A stretch of DNA of 64,000 nucleotides from Neonectria sp. B-13 (lineage: Eukaryota; Ascomycota; Sordariomycetes; Hypocreales; Nectriaceae), in NCBI GenBank assembly GCA_002682825.1, contig NOKP01000010.1:310001-374000 (forward strand), given 5' to 3'. Of this stretch, positions 12,092 through 23,167 are shown piece by piece. Made by a program: the position numbers and the translations under genes. Under the pieces are notes generated by a model that did not search any database, had not been told where the DNA came from, and worked only from the letters and a program-made list of their open reading frames with translations. Numbering within the stretch: the stretch's first letter is position 1; every line of letters starts with the position of its first letter.

Positions 12092-14429
12092 CTAGGAGAA
12101 AGCGAAGCGGGAGAGGTTGAGTTTCTTAGGCGGTCCGTCGAAGTCCTCGTCCTCCTCGTCACTATCGGGGATGATCTGGTCCTCGCTGCCGTACAACCGG
12201 TTCAGCGACTCAACTTCCTTGAGGTCGACCTTGGGAAGAGGGACGAAGGCCGGGTTGACGGGGACGCCCGAGAGGAAGTTCGTGTTGAGGCTCTTGCGCG
12301 GCTTGGGAAGCTTGGGCGACATGGGCTTTGTCATGGCCCGCACGCCGAGGCGTTGGAGAGGGGTCATGCGGGAGCCGGCTGTGGAGGGTGCCGTCGAAGG
12401 TGTGGAAGCGGTGCTGAAGACAGAGGAGGGTGTTTCTGACATGGCTGAGGCAGGCGTTGCGGACGATTTGGACGAGTACGAGAAGCGGCTGAGGTTAGCT
12501 CGGGGTGTGACGGAGGGTTGTGACAAGGGAGCTTTCGACTGAGGAGGTGGCATGGATGATTCAAATGATGACATCGGAGTTTCTTCATCCTTCAGCATCG
12601 ACTGCTGGCTCTCGGTGTCGGCCGAGGTTGTGTTGGTCTCCTGGCTGTTTTCGTCAAAGATGGAGATGGACTTCTTGGGCTTATGAGCCGGTTTCCAGCC
12701 CTCAAAGTCGGGGAGGTCTCGCAACGCCTCCTCCAGTGAGTCGTCCGACAACAGGTAGGCGTCGCTCTTCGCCTTTCTCGGACTTCTCCGTAGCTTCGGC
12801 GCTGAAAAGAACTTGCTCTTCTGGGGAGAGCTATGCTTCAACTCCGTCTCGTTGTCGTCGCACAAGCGCGCTTTCTTTGGAGGCCTGTTCGGGAGATCTG
12901 TAGAGGGAGCCGCGGGAGAGCTGGAAGTTATGATAGCGGATGCAGTGCGTCTTGACAGGGCCGGATTAGGAGCGACGCGGGCTAGCATGTTGTAAATCGG
13001 CTCTGTTCGTCGGCGTTGAAGTCGGGGGGATGTGCGCGTGCGGCCGGGACTTGTACGCCTTGTAACTCCTGTGGCTGCTGGCCGATCCGCCTCGTCTAGG
13101 TATGGTCGCGGTAAGGGGAACACTCGAGGGACCAATCCACCAGCAGTAATTTGCGTAACTCTCTGGGGGTCGACTTCGAAGCAGTTGGGATCCATTTCGC
13201 CCATGGGAATCCTGTGGTGGCCCTTGAAGTACGAGTTGATTGGTTTCGCCGGTGGGGGTAAGACCTCGGCCGTCTGCGAGTGCCTTCTCTTAGATGGTGT
13301 CAGAGGCATGACAATTGGTTGTTTTGTCATGGGGTTGAGGTCTCCTCTTGCAACGCCCTGGGCCGCCTCCGCCTCGACGAAAGATCCGATGAACGGCATC
13401 TCCTCCGCGGTTCGCGTTCCATCTAGTTCCGTGAGGTGCACCAACTTCTGCTTCGTGGGGCAAAATACCCATTGATGCAGGAACGTCAGTTCCGCTTGAT
13501 AGAACTGCGTGAGGTAGTTTTCCGAAACGCGTTTGCCTGAAAACTGGACCATGCGAACCACACGCTCAGGAACCTTGGTCTTTCGTAGCATTCGATAGGC
13601 CGTCTTTAGTCCCATTCCAGGAAGACCATCGAGGTAATCGCAACCGCTCAGGATAGCCATTCTTCGGAACTCGGTGTCAGACCATCCCGTCAAGGAAACC
13701 TCCCGACAGCGACAAAAGTCCTTGCGGCTGATCTCAATGCAGTTGCCGTATGGGTCGAGCTTGGTCAAGAGCTTCTTGGCTCCAAAGACGAGGAGATCGG
13801 AGTCGTCGGAGAGTATGCCGTCGATCAGGCCCTGTCGTTCGAGGTAGACGAGTTGGGCGTCGGCTTCGTAGGGAGCAACGACATACGGGATATCGAGCTT
13901 CTTGAGGTGTTGAATCAAGGCGGAAGCCATCTCGGGGGTGATGTCGATACACTTCTGGAACTCCTGGGTTGCCTGTGAAGGTTTTCCAGCTCTGAGAAGC
14001 TCCATGGCGGCCTTCTTCTTCTCATCCCTCTTCTTGGCGCGGGAATCCTCGGTTGCGGCCTTGCTGGGGAGGTAGTCTCCGTCGAAGACCATGTAGGGCG
14101 TGACACCACAATGGCGAAGCATCCTGACGCGATTCATGACAGAAGTTATGTACCTGAAGACAATCAATTGGGGCCGTCCGTAGCAATCGTCAAGTGTCGT
14201 GACTTACTTCTGCGTTGGCTTGTCCTGGCCAAGCTCGAGGGCACAGGAATAGGCGGCGCGATGGAGCCACCCGTACGTGTCGACACCGAGGGTCTGGCCG
14301 GCATAGTTTTTGAGTTCTACCGGCTTTTGGATTGACTTGAGCAGTGGTAAAAGCCCTTTTGAACGGTCAGTAACGATATCCAGTTGCACGAATGGATTTG
14401 CTGCGGAGGGTCGTACCAGATACACCCAT
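12092..14429 (-). CDS. exo1: Exonuclease 1 (5'-3' exonuclease / flap nuclease, XPG/FEN1 family)
   Basis: Nuclear 5'-3' double-strand exonuclease acting in mismatch repair, resection of double-strand breaks and telomere processing. Three exons (minus strand): 14429-14417, 14355-14208 and 14153-12092, giving 740 residues. The 13-base first exon (ATG through SerG) is supported by phase: joining gives the invariant EXO1 start MGVSGLLPLLKSIQKP. The XPG-N domain continues with GVDTYGWLHR and MVFDGDYLPSK. The XPG-I domain has YVVAPYEADAQLVYL and GILSDDSDLLVFGAKK, containing the metal-binding acidic residues. The helix-hairpin-helix region follows (GCDYLDGLPGMGLKTAYRML). The C-terminal half is disordered, Ser/Pro-rich and basic, with RRSPRKAKS-like tracts and an acidic end, as expected for the regulatory tail that binds mismatch-repair partners. 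It is divergent from TMA16. Confidence 0.96.
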
Positions 14430-15804
14430 CTTGAGAGCGAGGCCGCCTCAGCGACGGTTCAGAGCGCGGTCCCTGGAGTCTCCAACCGGCAGCCCCCCGA
14501 GACGGGTGCGAAGAGGGTTATACCGAGCGGATTTGCAGGTGCATATGTCAATAAGAGCTGCGAACGCGTCGTGGGGTGTTTGCACGCGATGCTTGGTGGG
14601 ACACGTCTTGGAACGTAAACAGCAAAACAGTGAGGTCGACAGAGAAGCACAAGGATTAAACAACAGATGCAGTCAAACAGGTGAGATGGGCCAAGCTGGC
14701 GGGAGAGGACGAGAGACGCAGGCGAGGCGAGGGTTGCAGGAGAACAGAAAGCGACTGCCGAGGCGGTGGAGTTGTGGTTTGACAAGTTGTGAATTGCAGC
14801 CTAGGCCCAGATGTTTTAATGAGGTGCCCAGAACGCGCGCACCGGACTGCCTTTAACGCCTGGAGCGCGTCGCTATTTAGGCGCGCGCCCCCTGGAAGGC
14901 CCCCTGGAGGACCCCCCTGAAATAGCTTAGTGCCCGCTGCCGTGGCATTCCCCCAGCAACGTCATGGGATCTTAGAGCCGCTGAAAGCGGAGATACCCCG
15001 CTATGATGGCCGCTTTCTTCCCTGAAATGATGCATCCAGAAGACTGGGTTCTCGATCGATAGGACATGATGGAGCAGGACTGTGAGTTGATCCACGATGC
15101 TTGGCCCGAGCATTGGCCTAGGATCCGCTAGAACCAGAGACAGAGCGTCATCAAGCATCTAAACCCAGCGATTTCCCCCGACAAAAGGGATGTAAAAGAG
15201 GCGATTGTCTATTTCTCAAGTTATGCTGCAGCAGGACACGAAAGGCTGGGTCAAATGTCGCTTGCCTGCAATAGTGTTCCCATTCCTGCAGTGGTTCAGG
15301 AGGCCACAGGAGCCCAACGGTACAAAAGTCTCCCAATCAGACCATCAGATAACCACTGCTTGAAGCAGCACTCTTTCTATCTGTCATTGACATCATTCTG
15401 CTATGCTAACGTTATGGAATGGTATTATGAGCTTGCAGGCTTGGATCTTCAATGATGTTTAAGCGGATACTTGCTTCCAGTCACAGGGCCAGGTATCATG
15501 GATGCTTACATCTCTGCATTACAAAATCATATCGTTGCATTCCTCGTACGAAGACACAAAATCAGCACATTTCTCATCCCAACTTTAAAACTATCTGCAG
15601 TGTGCACAGCCGTTGGTGTCGTGTTATTGTCATCCTAAGACAACAATAACAATGTCCTCCAGTTTAACCGATGAATACCCGCCGCCACCATCCGGCCTTA
15701 CCAATTGTGTGGACCTTGAAAAATTCCAGGCGGTGATATCGAAAAAATCCTTGCTGGAGCAAACTTACAGACACAAATTGAATATCCGCAACTCATCATT
15801 CAAC
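14430..15804. other. Divergent intergenic region between EXO1 and TMA16
   Basis: Shared promoter region of two divergent genes. It contains a short C-rich repeated patch (about 14888-14920, CCCCTGGA units). No other gene is supported, although the TMA16 frame is open upstream to a Met at 15652. Confidence 0.5.
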
Positions 15805-16501
15805 ATGCCGGGCTCACTCGACAAGACGCGCAAGCAAATCTCAAAGAAGCGCAATGGCTCCATCAACGCCCTCCATGCCAAGTCGCGAGACTCTCTGAGG
15901 CTACACAAGGCCGCCGTGAGGGACCAGCGCATCGGGAAGCTGGCCTCCACCAGGCATAGGAAGGAACAGCCGCTCGGTAAGTCCGCAGAACCGCTCACTT
16001 ATTCAAACCACAATCTGACATTATTGCAGTTGACCGAGTTGCCTTCTTTCAACAGGCACTGCGTCTCAGGGATGAGAAGGCTGTCGACGTTGCTCCTGAG
16101 GTTGCCGATGTTCAGGCCATGATTCACTCGTAAGTTGCTCTGGCCGAGTCACCTTTGTTCTCAACTCACCCAAACAGGTTTGTTCATCAATACGACGAGG
16201 AATACGAAGCCGTCAGAAAGACTCGCCGTGCTGGCCGCCCTGCCAGCGCGAGAGAGGATCTCTTGAAGATCAAGATGTCCAACCTCGAGACTGAGTACAA
16301 GAACGGCTTTTGTAGGTACACCTTCTAAACATTCCCCATAACTTGCTAACCCGCTGCTCAGTGCTGCCGGACTTGTTGACCGCCCCCAGTGTCAACGCAC
16401 TCCATCTGTGGGAAGGCTCTTGGTCTTATCTCTCTCAACTGAAATGGGTTAAGGTGACGATCGATGGCCAGGCCCAGCCTGCTGCTTTCCCGTCATCATA
16501 G
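15805..16501 (+). CDS. tma16: TMA16-like ribosome biogenesis factor
   Basis: Homologue of yeast Tma16, a protein associated with pre-60S particles and translation machinery. Four exons: 15805-15976, 16030-16129, 16178-16311 and 16362-16501, giving 181 residues. The basic N-terminus MPGSLDKTRKQISKKRNG and the block RLHKAAVRDQRIGKLAS match the family. They are followed by the helical core (FFQQAL, IHSFVHQYDEEYE), the conserved RRAGRPASAREDLLKIK segment and a terminal FLLPDLLTA block. Phases across the three introns are consistent. An in-frame Met 51 codons upstream (15652) would add a segment unlike other family members, so the internal Met is preferred. The C-terminus WVKVTIDGQ is typical. Confidence 0.9.
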
Positions 16502-17039
16502 ACACCAAGACGCATTTCTTAAGGTTGATGATGAGTACTAGAGCACGGAGAATATGCCCTTGATTTAGGCTGCCCTTAATGCTTGATATTTGGTCAAGGG
16601 CGGCTTGACGACATGCTTCGACGACTAATGAACGCTCGATACCCCCATACTTCCACACGCTCTTCCATACCTGGGATAAAAAAAAGTCGCACTCTAGACG
16701 TGGGAAAAATTGCCATCGATGCAAATGCAGCGTGCGATCCCGTTCATATCACTTCATTTACAGGATTCTACACCATAAGTCTATGAGAGGACGGTGCAAT
16801 TGTGCGTGCTGTGGTCAATCTTTGTGTTCTTTGAACCAGTAACAGAGAGATCTCGCTCGTGAGCATCATACAGGGAACGTTCCCGAATGTACTTTGGATA
16901 AACAAGTCCTTCCTTGCAGTACTATAGGGCAGAGTACCAGGCCGAAGTCAATGATCTGACCAGCCCAGGAGAAGGATAAATAGATAACCAACACGAATAT
17001 ACTACTTTGATCTTGATCATCTGCCTGCCACTTTTCAAT
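16502..17039. other. Intergenic downstream of TMA16
   Basis: Probable 3' UTR of TMA16, then non-coding sequence leading into the 3' end of the minus-strand permease relic. Part of it may be more of that relic, but nothing is recognisable. Confidence 0.4.
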
Positions 17040-17600
17040 TATGGGGTTGCAGATGAAGGTACATCGCCCCCATGCACACCATCCTGCCGCGACTAGGATT
17101 GAATTCGAATTACTCATGAAATTTGCAGAAACAGGAAGGCCTGGAGAAAGCAAAGAACTAGAAAAACATGGTGTTCGACAAATTTCCATAGGCATGCGAA
17201 GGGATGTTGTACAACCGTTATAACCTCAACGTAGATTGCAGCAATAGAGTTTACCACTGCACTACGTTTCTTCATAACTCTGCAGTCTGGTAATTGGCTA
17301 AGCTTACGTCCTCTTCGAATTACTGCGATAACAGGAAGAGCTTGGAAAAGGTTAAGGAACATGGTGCAAGAAGCAATGTATGCGTTGAATACAACGGTAG
17401 GCCCAGAGAGAGAAGGCCGAATAGCACATTGAAGCCAAAGGGGAAGATGATGGTTCACACTGGGGCGTTGAGGATGGGGTGGATTTGGGCGAAGTGTCGA
17501 TGGTATAGGATGCCTTTGTCCCGAGCCTTAAAAAATATCAATCTGCTGGCGCTTGTGGTGCAGGCGTTGGTATCGTTGATGAAGCGTATGCTAAGCATGT
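17040..17600 (-). pseudogene. Relic of an APC-superfamily permease (choline/GABA/amino-acid type), 3' part
   Basis: Read on the minus strand across frames, the segment gives the ordered blocks of fungal choline/GABA permeases: a TTSASRLIFFKARDKG segment (family: cytosolic loop with SSRxxxAFARDxG), HRHFAQIHPILNAPV, then FNVLFGLLSLG, then VVFNAYIASCTMFLN, PVIAVIRRGRKL, VNSIAAIYV and GLPVSANFM. A TGA near 17455 interrupts it just after NAPV. The frame shifts near 17425, inside the GLLSLG-P block, and again near 17145. A plausible 55-base intron (17212-17158, GTAC to CTAG) persists between the VNSIAAIYV and GLPV blocks, at a site that fits the family alignment. The N-terminal transmembrane half is missing; a collagen-like relic lies upstream instead. 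Family identification is from memory of conserved motifs, not an alignment. Confidence 0.6.
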
Positions 17601-17639
17601 TGGTGTGCCAAGTTCGTCACGTTGTCCTTTAGGAACTGA

Positions 17640-18115
17640 TTCACCGTTAACTCCCCTATCGCCCTTATTACCTTGTCTTCTTCGATCTCCTCGATCTCCT
17701 CGATCTCCTCGATCTCCTCGATCTCCTTGATCTCCTCTGAGACTTGGGTTGCCCTGAACACCCTGGTCTCCCCTGCCGTCCCGTGAGGTGTAAGCCAAAG
17801 GCGCCTTTGGGACCTGGGCCGCCTGTCGCCTTTGTCGCCTTTGTGCCTTCGAGGTCCTGCGACTTAGTTCTGTCGAATGACTTAGACTTCTCAGTTTAGG
17901 CGGCTAATTTCTTGTTCAAGTTCGGTGAGACGTTGTTGAAGCGAAGCGGCTGAAGAGGATGGGATAATTTCGGGGACCTCCCTGAGATCCAGAGAACCAA
18001 ATGGCATTTTCCCAACTGACCGGAGTACCTTCGACACATTACCACGCCGCTTGAGACACTGGCCTCGATTTTTGAAAGTATCGAAAACATGGCTGGACAG
18101 GCTCTGCTCGTTCAT
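17640..18115 (-). pseudogene. Degenerate collagen-like (Gly-X-Y) gene with N-terminal coiled coil
   Basis: On the minus strand a Met at 18115 opens 74 codons ending in a heptad-like helix (LQQRLTELEQEISRLN), then stops at 17891. Beyond it the same strand encodes Gly-X-Y triplets in shifting frames: KGDKGDR, then GGPGPKGAFG, then RGDQGVQGN, RGDQGDRGDRGDRGDRGD and NKGDRGVNGE. A trimerising coiled coil before a collagen segment is the usual architecture of microbial collagen-like proteins. The in-frame stop and at least two frame changes suggest decay, although a missed intron could join some pieces: an acceptor-like CAG precedes the first Gly-X-Y block. The DNA core is a 9-base tandem repeat. 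Its tail runs into the permease relic. Confidence 0.5.
17682..17743. repeat. Nine-base tandem repeat GATCTCCTC
   Basis: About six copies of a 9-base unit; on the minus strand it encodes repeated Gly-Asp-Arg. It forms the core of the collagen-like relic and would be prone to slippage. Confidence 0.85.
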
Positions 18116-20234
18116 AGTGACTGATGACCTGATACCCTAAGAGTATTAATACCAACTAATACTACTTAGTATTTGTAAACTTCTTATAAGTTGCAACATT
18201 AGCTCAACCATGGATATCCCGCTTGAAGTCGACGTTAAGGTCGAAGGGTCTGATCAGACGGAAGGGATGATTAGGGTGAAGAACGTCTCGCTATGAAAGT
18301 TAGCTATAGTTTATTCGCCGAGTATATATCTCTTACGGCATTCCTCTGATAGCGATATAATAAATTATCGTTCAAGGTGCATGTGTAGCTGGGTTGGGAT
18401 ATTCAGCACAGGTTGAATCCAACACGAGACAAGGGGCGTCTCGAAGGAGACCCAGAATCCACGTCATTCCATCGGACTAGCCGGTTCATTGTGGAAGCTT
18501 GCAAAAACATAGGTTGCGTGTGTCTTTGACCACATTGACAGTAAAACGGTGCAGATGACGACCACGCTCAGGATTGACAAGTACACTTTGGATATCATTA
18601 GTATGTCATTTCCATGTATTTAATCATTCTTCGGTGATTTGGTGACGGTTCTGGCCCGAGTTGAGGGTGGCATAAACAAGTTGCATTTCAGTGCCTTTTA
18701 TATCAGGAAAAAATCTACAAAGGGGGTGAGATTATCACGTCTAGGTAAAGGAGTTCTAAAAGTCAAGAGTGAGCACGTTATGGCGACAAGCAAGCTGCTT
18801 ATCTTGGAGCCAGCAGAGCTCTGGCCCTATCCCACGAAGCTCATTCCATATTGACGAGCAACAGGCCGTAATTTCAACAAGTAGTTAACCAGCTGATTGA
18901 TCGGGTCACGGTATAGCGACCGCCAGGCCAGCGGACCAGGAGCACGCCTTTCGAAATATGGGCGCCCATGCAAGTTCGGTCACAGGGTGAATAGGAACGT
19001 CTCGCCGTTGCTCCCGTCATTCGCGGCATTGAGGGTGATATGACTTATACTTGGCCAGAAAAGCCGAGGGTCCAGCCCGGCAGCACCAGGTAGGTACAAA
19101 CAAGAGACGAAAACACAACATCGGGAACAAGAACAAAAACAAGAGATGGAATTGAAAGGCTGGATGGAAAGTCTTATGTGAGCTTCAGAACACCGAATCC
19201 CGATTTAAGAACACTCGGTCGCGATCCATGTACTATTATAGCAAAGCGATGAGGCCAGATCGTGGATGGCATCTCGGAACTTCGGACTGCTGAACGCTAG
19301 TTGTTCGGCTTATCCTTTGGTGGACCTTCAAGGCAATCCAATCCGTAACAGAACAAAATAGCGATTTCAGCAAAAAGGTGGCAATAATAGTCAGGGATCC
19401 TAGTCATTGCTCCTCGATTATCGCAGCCTAACGTTAAGTGTCAGGGTCCAAGACCGAGACCGGGAGCGGGAATGCCAGTGATCGACTCGCGCTACGACCA
19501 TGTGGGCAATTTTTACCAGAGCTACAGAGGCGCCGGGTGCGATGGACAATCAACTGTGACAGACGCCTAAGCAAACGAACTAGAATAGAATCGGCAACTA
19601 CACCCTTTCGTCGTCTCGATACTTGATTTGCTTACGTATCGGTGCGGGCGCTGCGAGGCGAAGAGTCGGGGCCGGTAACAATTCCCGTTTTGGGCGCTGG
19701 CGTCTGATAAACATGTCGAACTTCCCCGCAAATGCTGATAACGATGCAAGATACGCCGCAAGACAAGTTCACACCAAGACCGGTTGCCAAGGATCAACTG
19801 ACCAGTGCGAGACAATTCCGCGGGCCAATCGGCTAGCCCCTTGCGGTTCAAATTCCCACAGAGGGAGAACGGACCCGACTCTGGGCTTGTGGGTTCCGAC
19901 GGTGACACTTCCCCACGATTTGACAACTCGGTAGACGGCTAGACGACTAGACAACTCGCCGCAGAGCCCGGAGCCGGTTGGCTGGATTGGGTCCTAATCA
20001 TGCATTTGCCGGATGGATCAAGGATGGATCATGGCCCACTCACGCCCGCATGCCGGGTATTTTGGCTCGCAATACTACACTATCAAGATAGTCGAGAGAT
20101 CCAGGCAAACAGTAACACATACATAAACCCGACCTCCTTCCCTGGATTCCTATTGCAGACCAGGCACTACTCCAACAAGCACACAACCATCCAGGATTCG
20201 GATTCTCTCTCAGTCCAAGTCAACATCTCACACC
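18116..20234. other. Intergenic, decayed sequence and amine-oxidase promoter
   Basis: No gene is supported. Just upstream of the collagen relic is an AT-rich inverted repeat (AGTATTA at 18142-18148, TAATACT at 18157-18163). The right end, from about 20000, is the promoter and leader of the amine oxidase gene. Confidence 0.45.
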
Positions 20235-22559
20235 ATGCCCGTCTACCTCCCCCACCCCTTCGACCCGCTCTCCAGCGTGGAGATCGAGCTGGCCGTTGCC
20301 ATTGTCAAGAGAGCCCATGGCGATGTCAACTTCCACGTCGTCTCGCTGCAGGAGCCTCGCAAGGCCCAGATGACGGCCTGGCTCGCCGACTCCCAGAACA
20401 CCCCCCGACCCGACCGTGTGGCCGACGTCGTCGTCATCGCGGCTGGCGGCAAGGTCTACGAGGGTCTGGTCGACCTCTCGGGACCTAAGATCACCAAGTG
20501 GACGCAGGTTCACGGAGCCCAGCCTATCGTGAGTAGCCTCCGTCCTCATGCTAGCTATATAAACGCGGCTCAAACGCTGACCCGGAAATAGATCACCATC
20601 GAGGAGCTCTCAGCTGTCGAGCATGGCTGCCGAACCGACCCCACGGTCATTGAGCAGTGCCGCATTAGCGGCATCCCCGCGGATGAGATGCACAAGGTCT
20701 ACTGCGACCCGTGGACCATCGGCTACGACGAGCGGTTCGGAAGCAACGTCCGCCTTCAGCAGGCGCTGATGTACTACCGACCGGATGTCGACAACTGCCA
20801 GTACCAGTACCCCCTTGACTTCTGCCCCATCTGGAACTCGGTGGAGAAGAGGATCATCGCCATCGACATCCCCAAGATCCGCCGACCCCTTCTCAAGAAC
20901 GAGCCCCTCGATTACCACCACCTCGCCATCGAGAAGCAGGGCGGCTACAGGAAGGACCTGAAGCCCATCAACATCACCCAGCCCGAGGGCGTCTCCTTCA
21001 AGATGAGCGGCACCGGCCGAGAGATTGAGTGGCAGAACTGGAAGTTCCACATCGGCTTCAACTACAGAGAGGGCCTTGTCTTCAACAACATCACCTTCAA
21101 CGACAAGGGCAATGTTCGCCCCATCTTCTACCGAATGTCCCTTTCCGAGATGGTTGTCCCCTAGTAAGTTTGATTCCTCTTTTGCTGCACTCAGGCCAGC
21201 TATCTAACCACATCTCTGTATAGCGGAAACCCCGAGCACCCCCACCAGCGCAAGCACGCTTTCGATCTTGGAGAGTACGGTGCTGGATACCTGACCAACA
21301 GTCTCGCCCTTGGCTGCGACTGCAAGGGATCAATCCACTACCTCGATGCCTTCATGCCCACCCAGGCCGGCGGCGTCAGAAAGGTCAAGAACGCCATCTG
21401 CATCCACGAGGAGGACGACGGTATTCTCTTCAAGCACACCGACTTCAGAGATGAGTCGACGATTGTGACTCGCGCGAGGAAGCTCATCGTCCAGCAAATC
21501 TTCACTGCTGCCAACTACGAGTATGCCGTGCAGTGGGTGTTCCATGTAAGTGCAGCCTTGCCGCTTTGGTCCTATGGACGATTTACTTACAACCCACTAG
21601 CAAGACGGAACTATCCAGCCCGACATCAAGCTGACCGGTATCCTCAACACCTATGTCATGCACGAGGGAGAGGATACCCACGGCTGGGGCACCCAGGTCG
21701 CGAAGGGTCAGTTGTCAACGCCCCTCTCATGATTCCTGAATAGCTGCTAATGCCCTTGCAGGAGTGAACGCGCACAACCACCAGCATCTGTTCTGCCTCC
21801 GCATCAACCCCAACATCGACGGCTCCAACAACACAGTGAGCATGGTCGACGCCGTAGCATCGGACGCGCCCGTCGGCAGTCCCGAGAACTTCTACGGGAA
21901 CGCCTTCTACGCAAAGCGCACCAGACTCGAGACCACAGCCCAGTCCATGACCGACTACAACGGCGCAACGTCAAGGAGTTGGGACATGTGCAACGAGAAC
22001 AAGCTCAACGCCGTCAGTGGCAAGCCCGTGTCGTACAAGATTGTCAGCAGAGAGGTGCCCGGGCTTCTGCCCAAGGAGGGATCGCTGGTGTGGAAGCGAG
22101 CGGCGTTTGCACGCCACGCCGTGCACGTCACCAAGTGTAAGCAGCCCTATTCAGATGGTCTTGGAGTTTTGATGGAAGCTAACACGCACGATAGACGCCG
22201 ACGACCAGCTCTGGCCCGCGGGCGACCACGTGCCGCAGACGTCTGGCGAGCCATCACACGGCCTGACGGAGTGGATTGGCGACGGCACCGAGTCAGTGGC
22301 CAACACCGACGTGGTTCTCTGGCACACATTCGGCATCACGCATTTCCCAGCCCCGGAGGACTTCCCCGTCATGCCGGCGGAGCCCATCACACTGCTGCTA
22401 CGGCCGCGTCATTTCTTCACCTGCAACCCGGTCATGGACGTGCCGGCCTCGTACTCAATTACGCCCAGCCAGGTGGCGGCCAAGGGGCTGGGAGCGCGGG
22501 ACGCGACGGACAAGACCAGCGAGTTGGCGCTTGGTGGGTGTTGCAGGACGAAGCTGTGA
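20235..22559 (+). CDS. Copper amine oxidase (topaquinone-type primary amine oxidase)
   Basis: Oxidises primary amines to aldehydes with release of ammonia and hydrogen peroxide; fungal members are commonly peroxisomal and let amines serve as a nitrogen source. Six exons: 20235-20528, 20592-21163, 21224-21545, 21601-21706, 21762-22136 and 22195-22559, giving 677 residues. The cofactor-forming Tyr is Tyr387 in AANYEYAVQW. The expected catalytic base is Asp303 in FDLGEYGAG, followed by LGCDCKGSIHYLDA. Copper ligands are His436 and His438 (NAHNHQHLF) and His606 (THFPAPEDFPVMP). The N2 and N3 domains occupy the first 220 residues (FDPLSSVEIELAVAIVK, PQ-rich later). The C-terminus CCRTKL ends in a tripeptide close to, but not matching, the PTS1 consensus. 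The gene lies 0.6 kb upstream of a Zn2Cys6 regulator on the same strand. Confidence 0.95.
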
Positions 22560-23167
22560 AGAATATTATTAGCAATGCATCCATAATGATAGAAACGATA
22601 GAAATGTACATTTTACTCTTACTACTTACAACTTGGAACAAGCCCTTGCGACTTGCGATGGCCTAAAAAGTGACGGCACACTCTTATCAGCAAGGATGGC
22701 TGTTTGCGACATGAATGATGACAAAACGGGATCGTGATAGGCTGGAGATTAGCCAACTGGCGATAAGACTAGGTTAGTTGGTTCCCTTGGGATTTAAGAA
22801 GAAAGCGAACAGAGAGCCCGAGAGGCCGAATGAAACAGGGCTGCCTGTCTCGGAGGAGCGGGTAGTTCTCTGTGTGGTCGCTGTGCAATGTGTTAACGTA
22901 CTGCCCGCAGCCCGTTGTCGCGACACCTGCACCATCCGCACCTTCTTTCCTGATAAGAGTAAGGCTCTGTTTTTCTGGTGTCGTACTGGCGCCCCCCGCA
23001 TTCTGCACGCACGTGCCAGGCGCACTATAACTGCCGTAGATCCTCTTATCGCAGATGACCCCGTGCTTCCTCCTCTCTTCCCTGTCACATCGCTCTTGAT
23101 CCGTGATCCGTCAAACTCTGAATCCTTTTCGGCTTCACTACACAATGGCCTTGTCAGTCCTCCCGAC
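22560..23167. other. Intergenic between amine oxidase and Zn2Cys6 regulator
   Basis: 3' flank of the amine oxidase and promoter of the regulator. The regulator's frame is open upstream from about 22778 but shows no conserved sequence there. Confidence 0.5.

Noticed and set aside
19840..19870. GGTTCAAATTCCC, similar to a tRNA T-loop
   Set aside because: Spacing of the loop is wrong by one base and no cloverleaf can be drawn upstream.
22778..23167. Upstream open extension of the Zn2Cys6 regulator
   Set aside because: The extension has no conserved sequence and lies in promoter-like DNA; the Met at 23168 gives the usual short lead before the zinc cluster.
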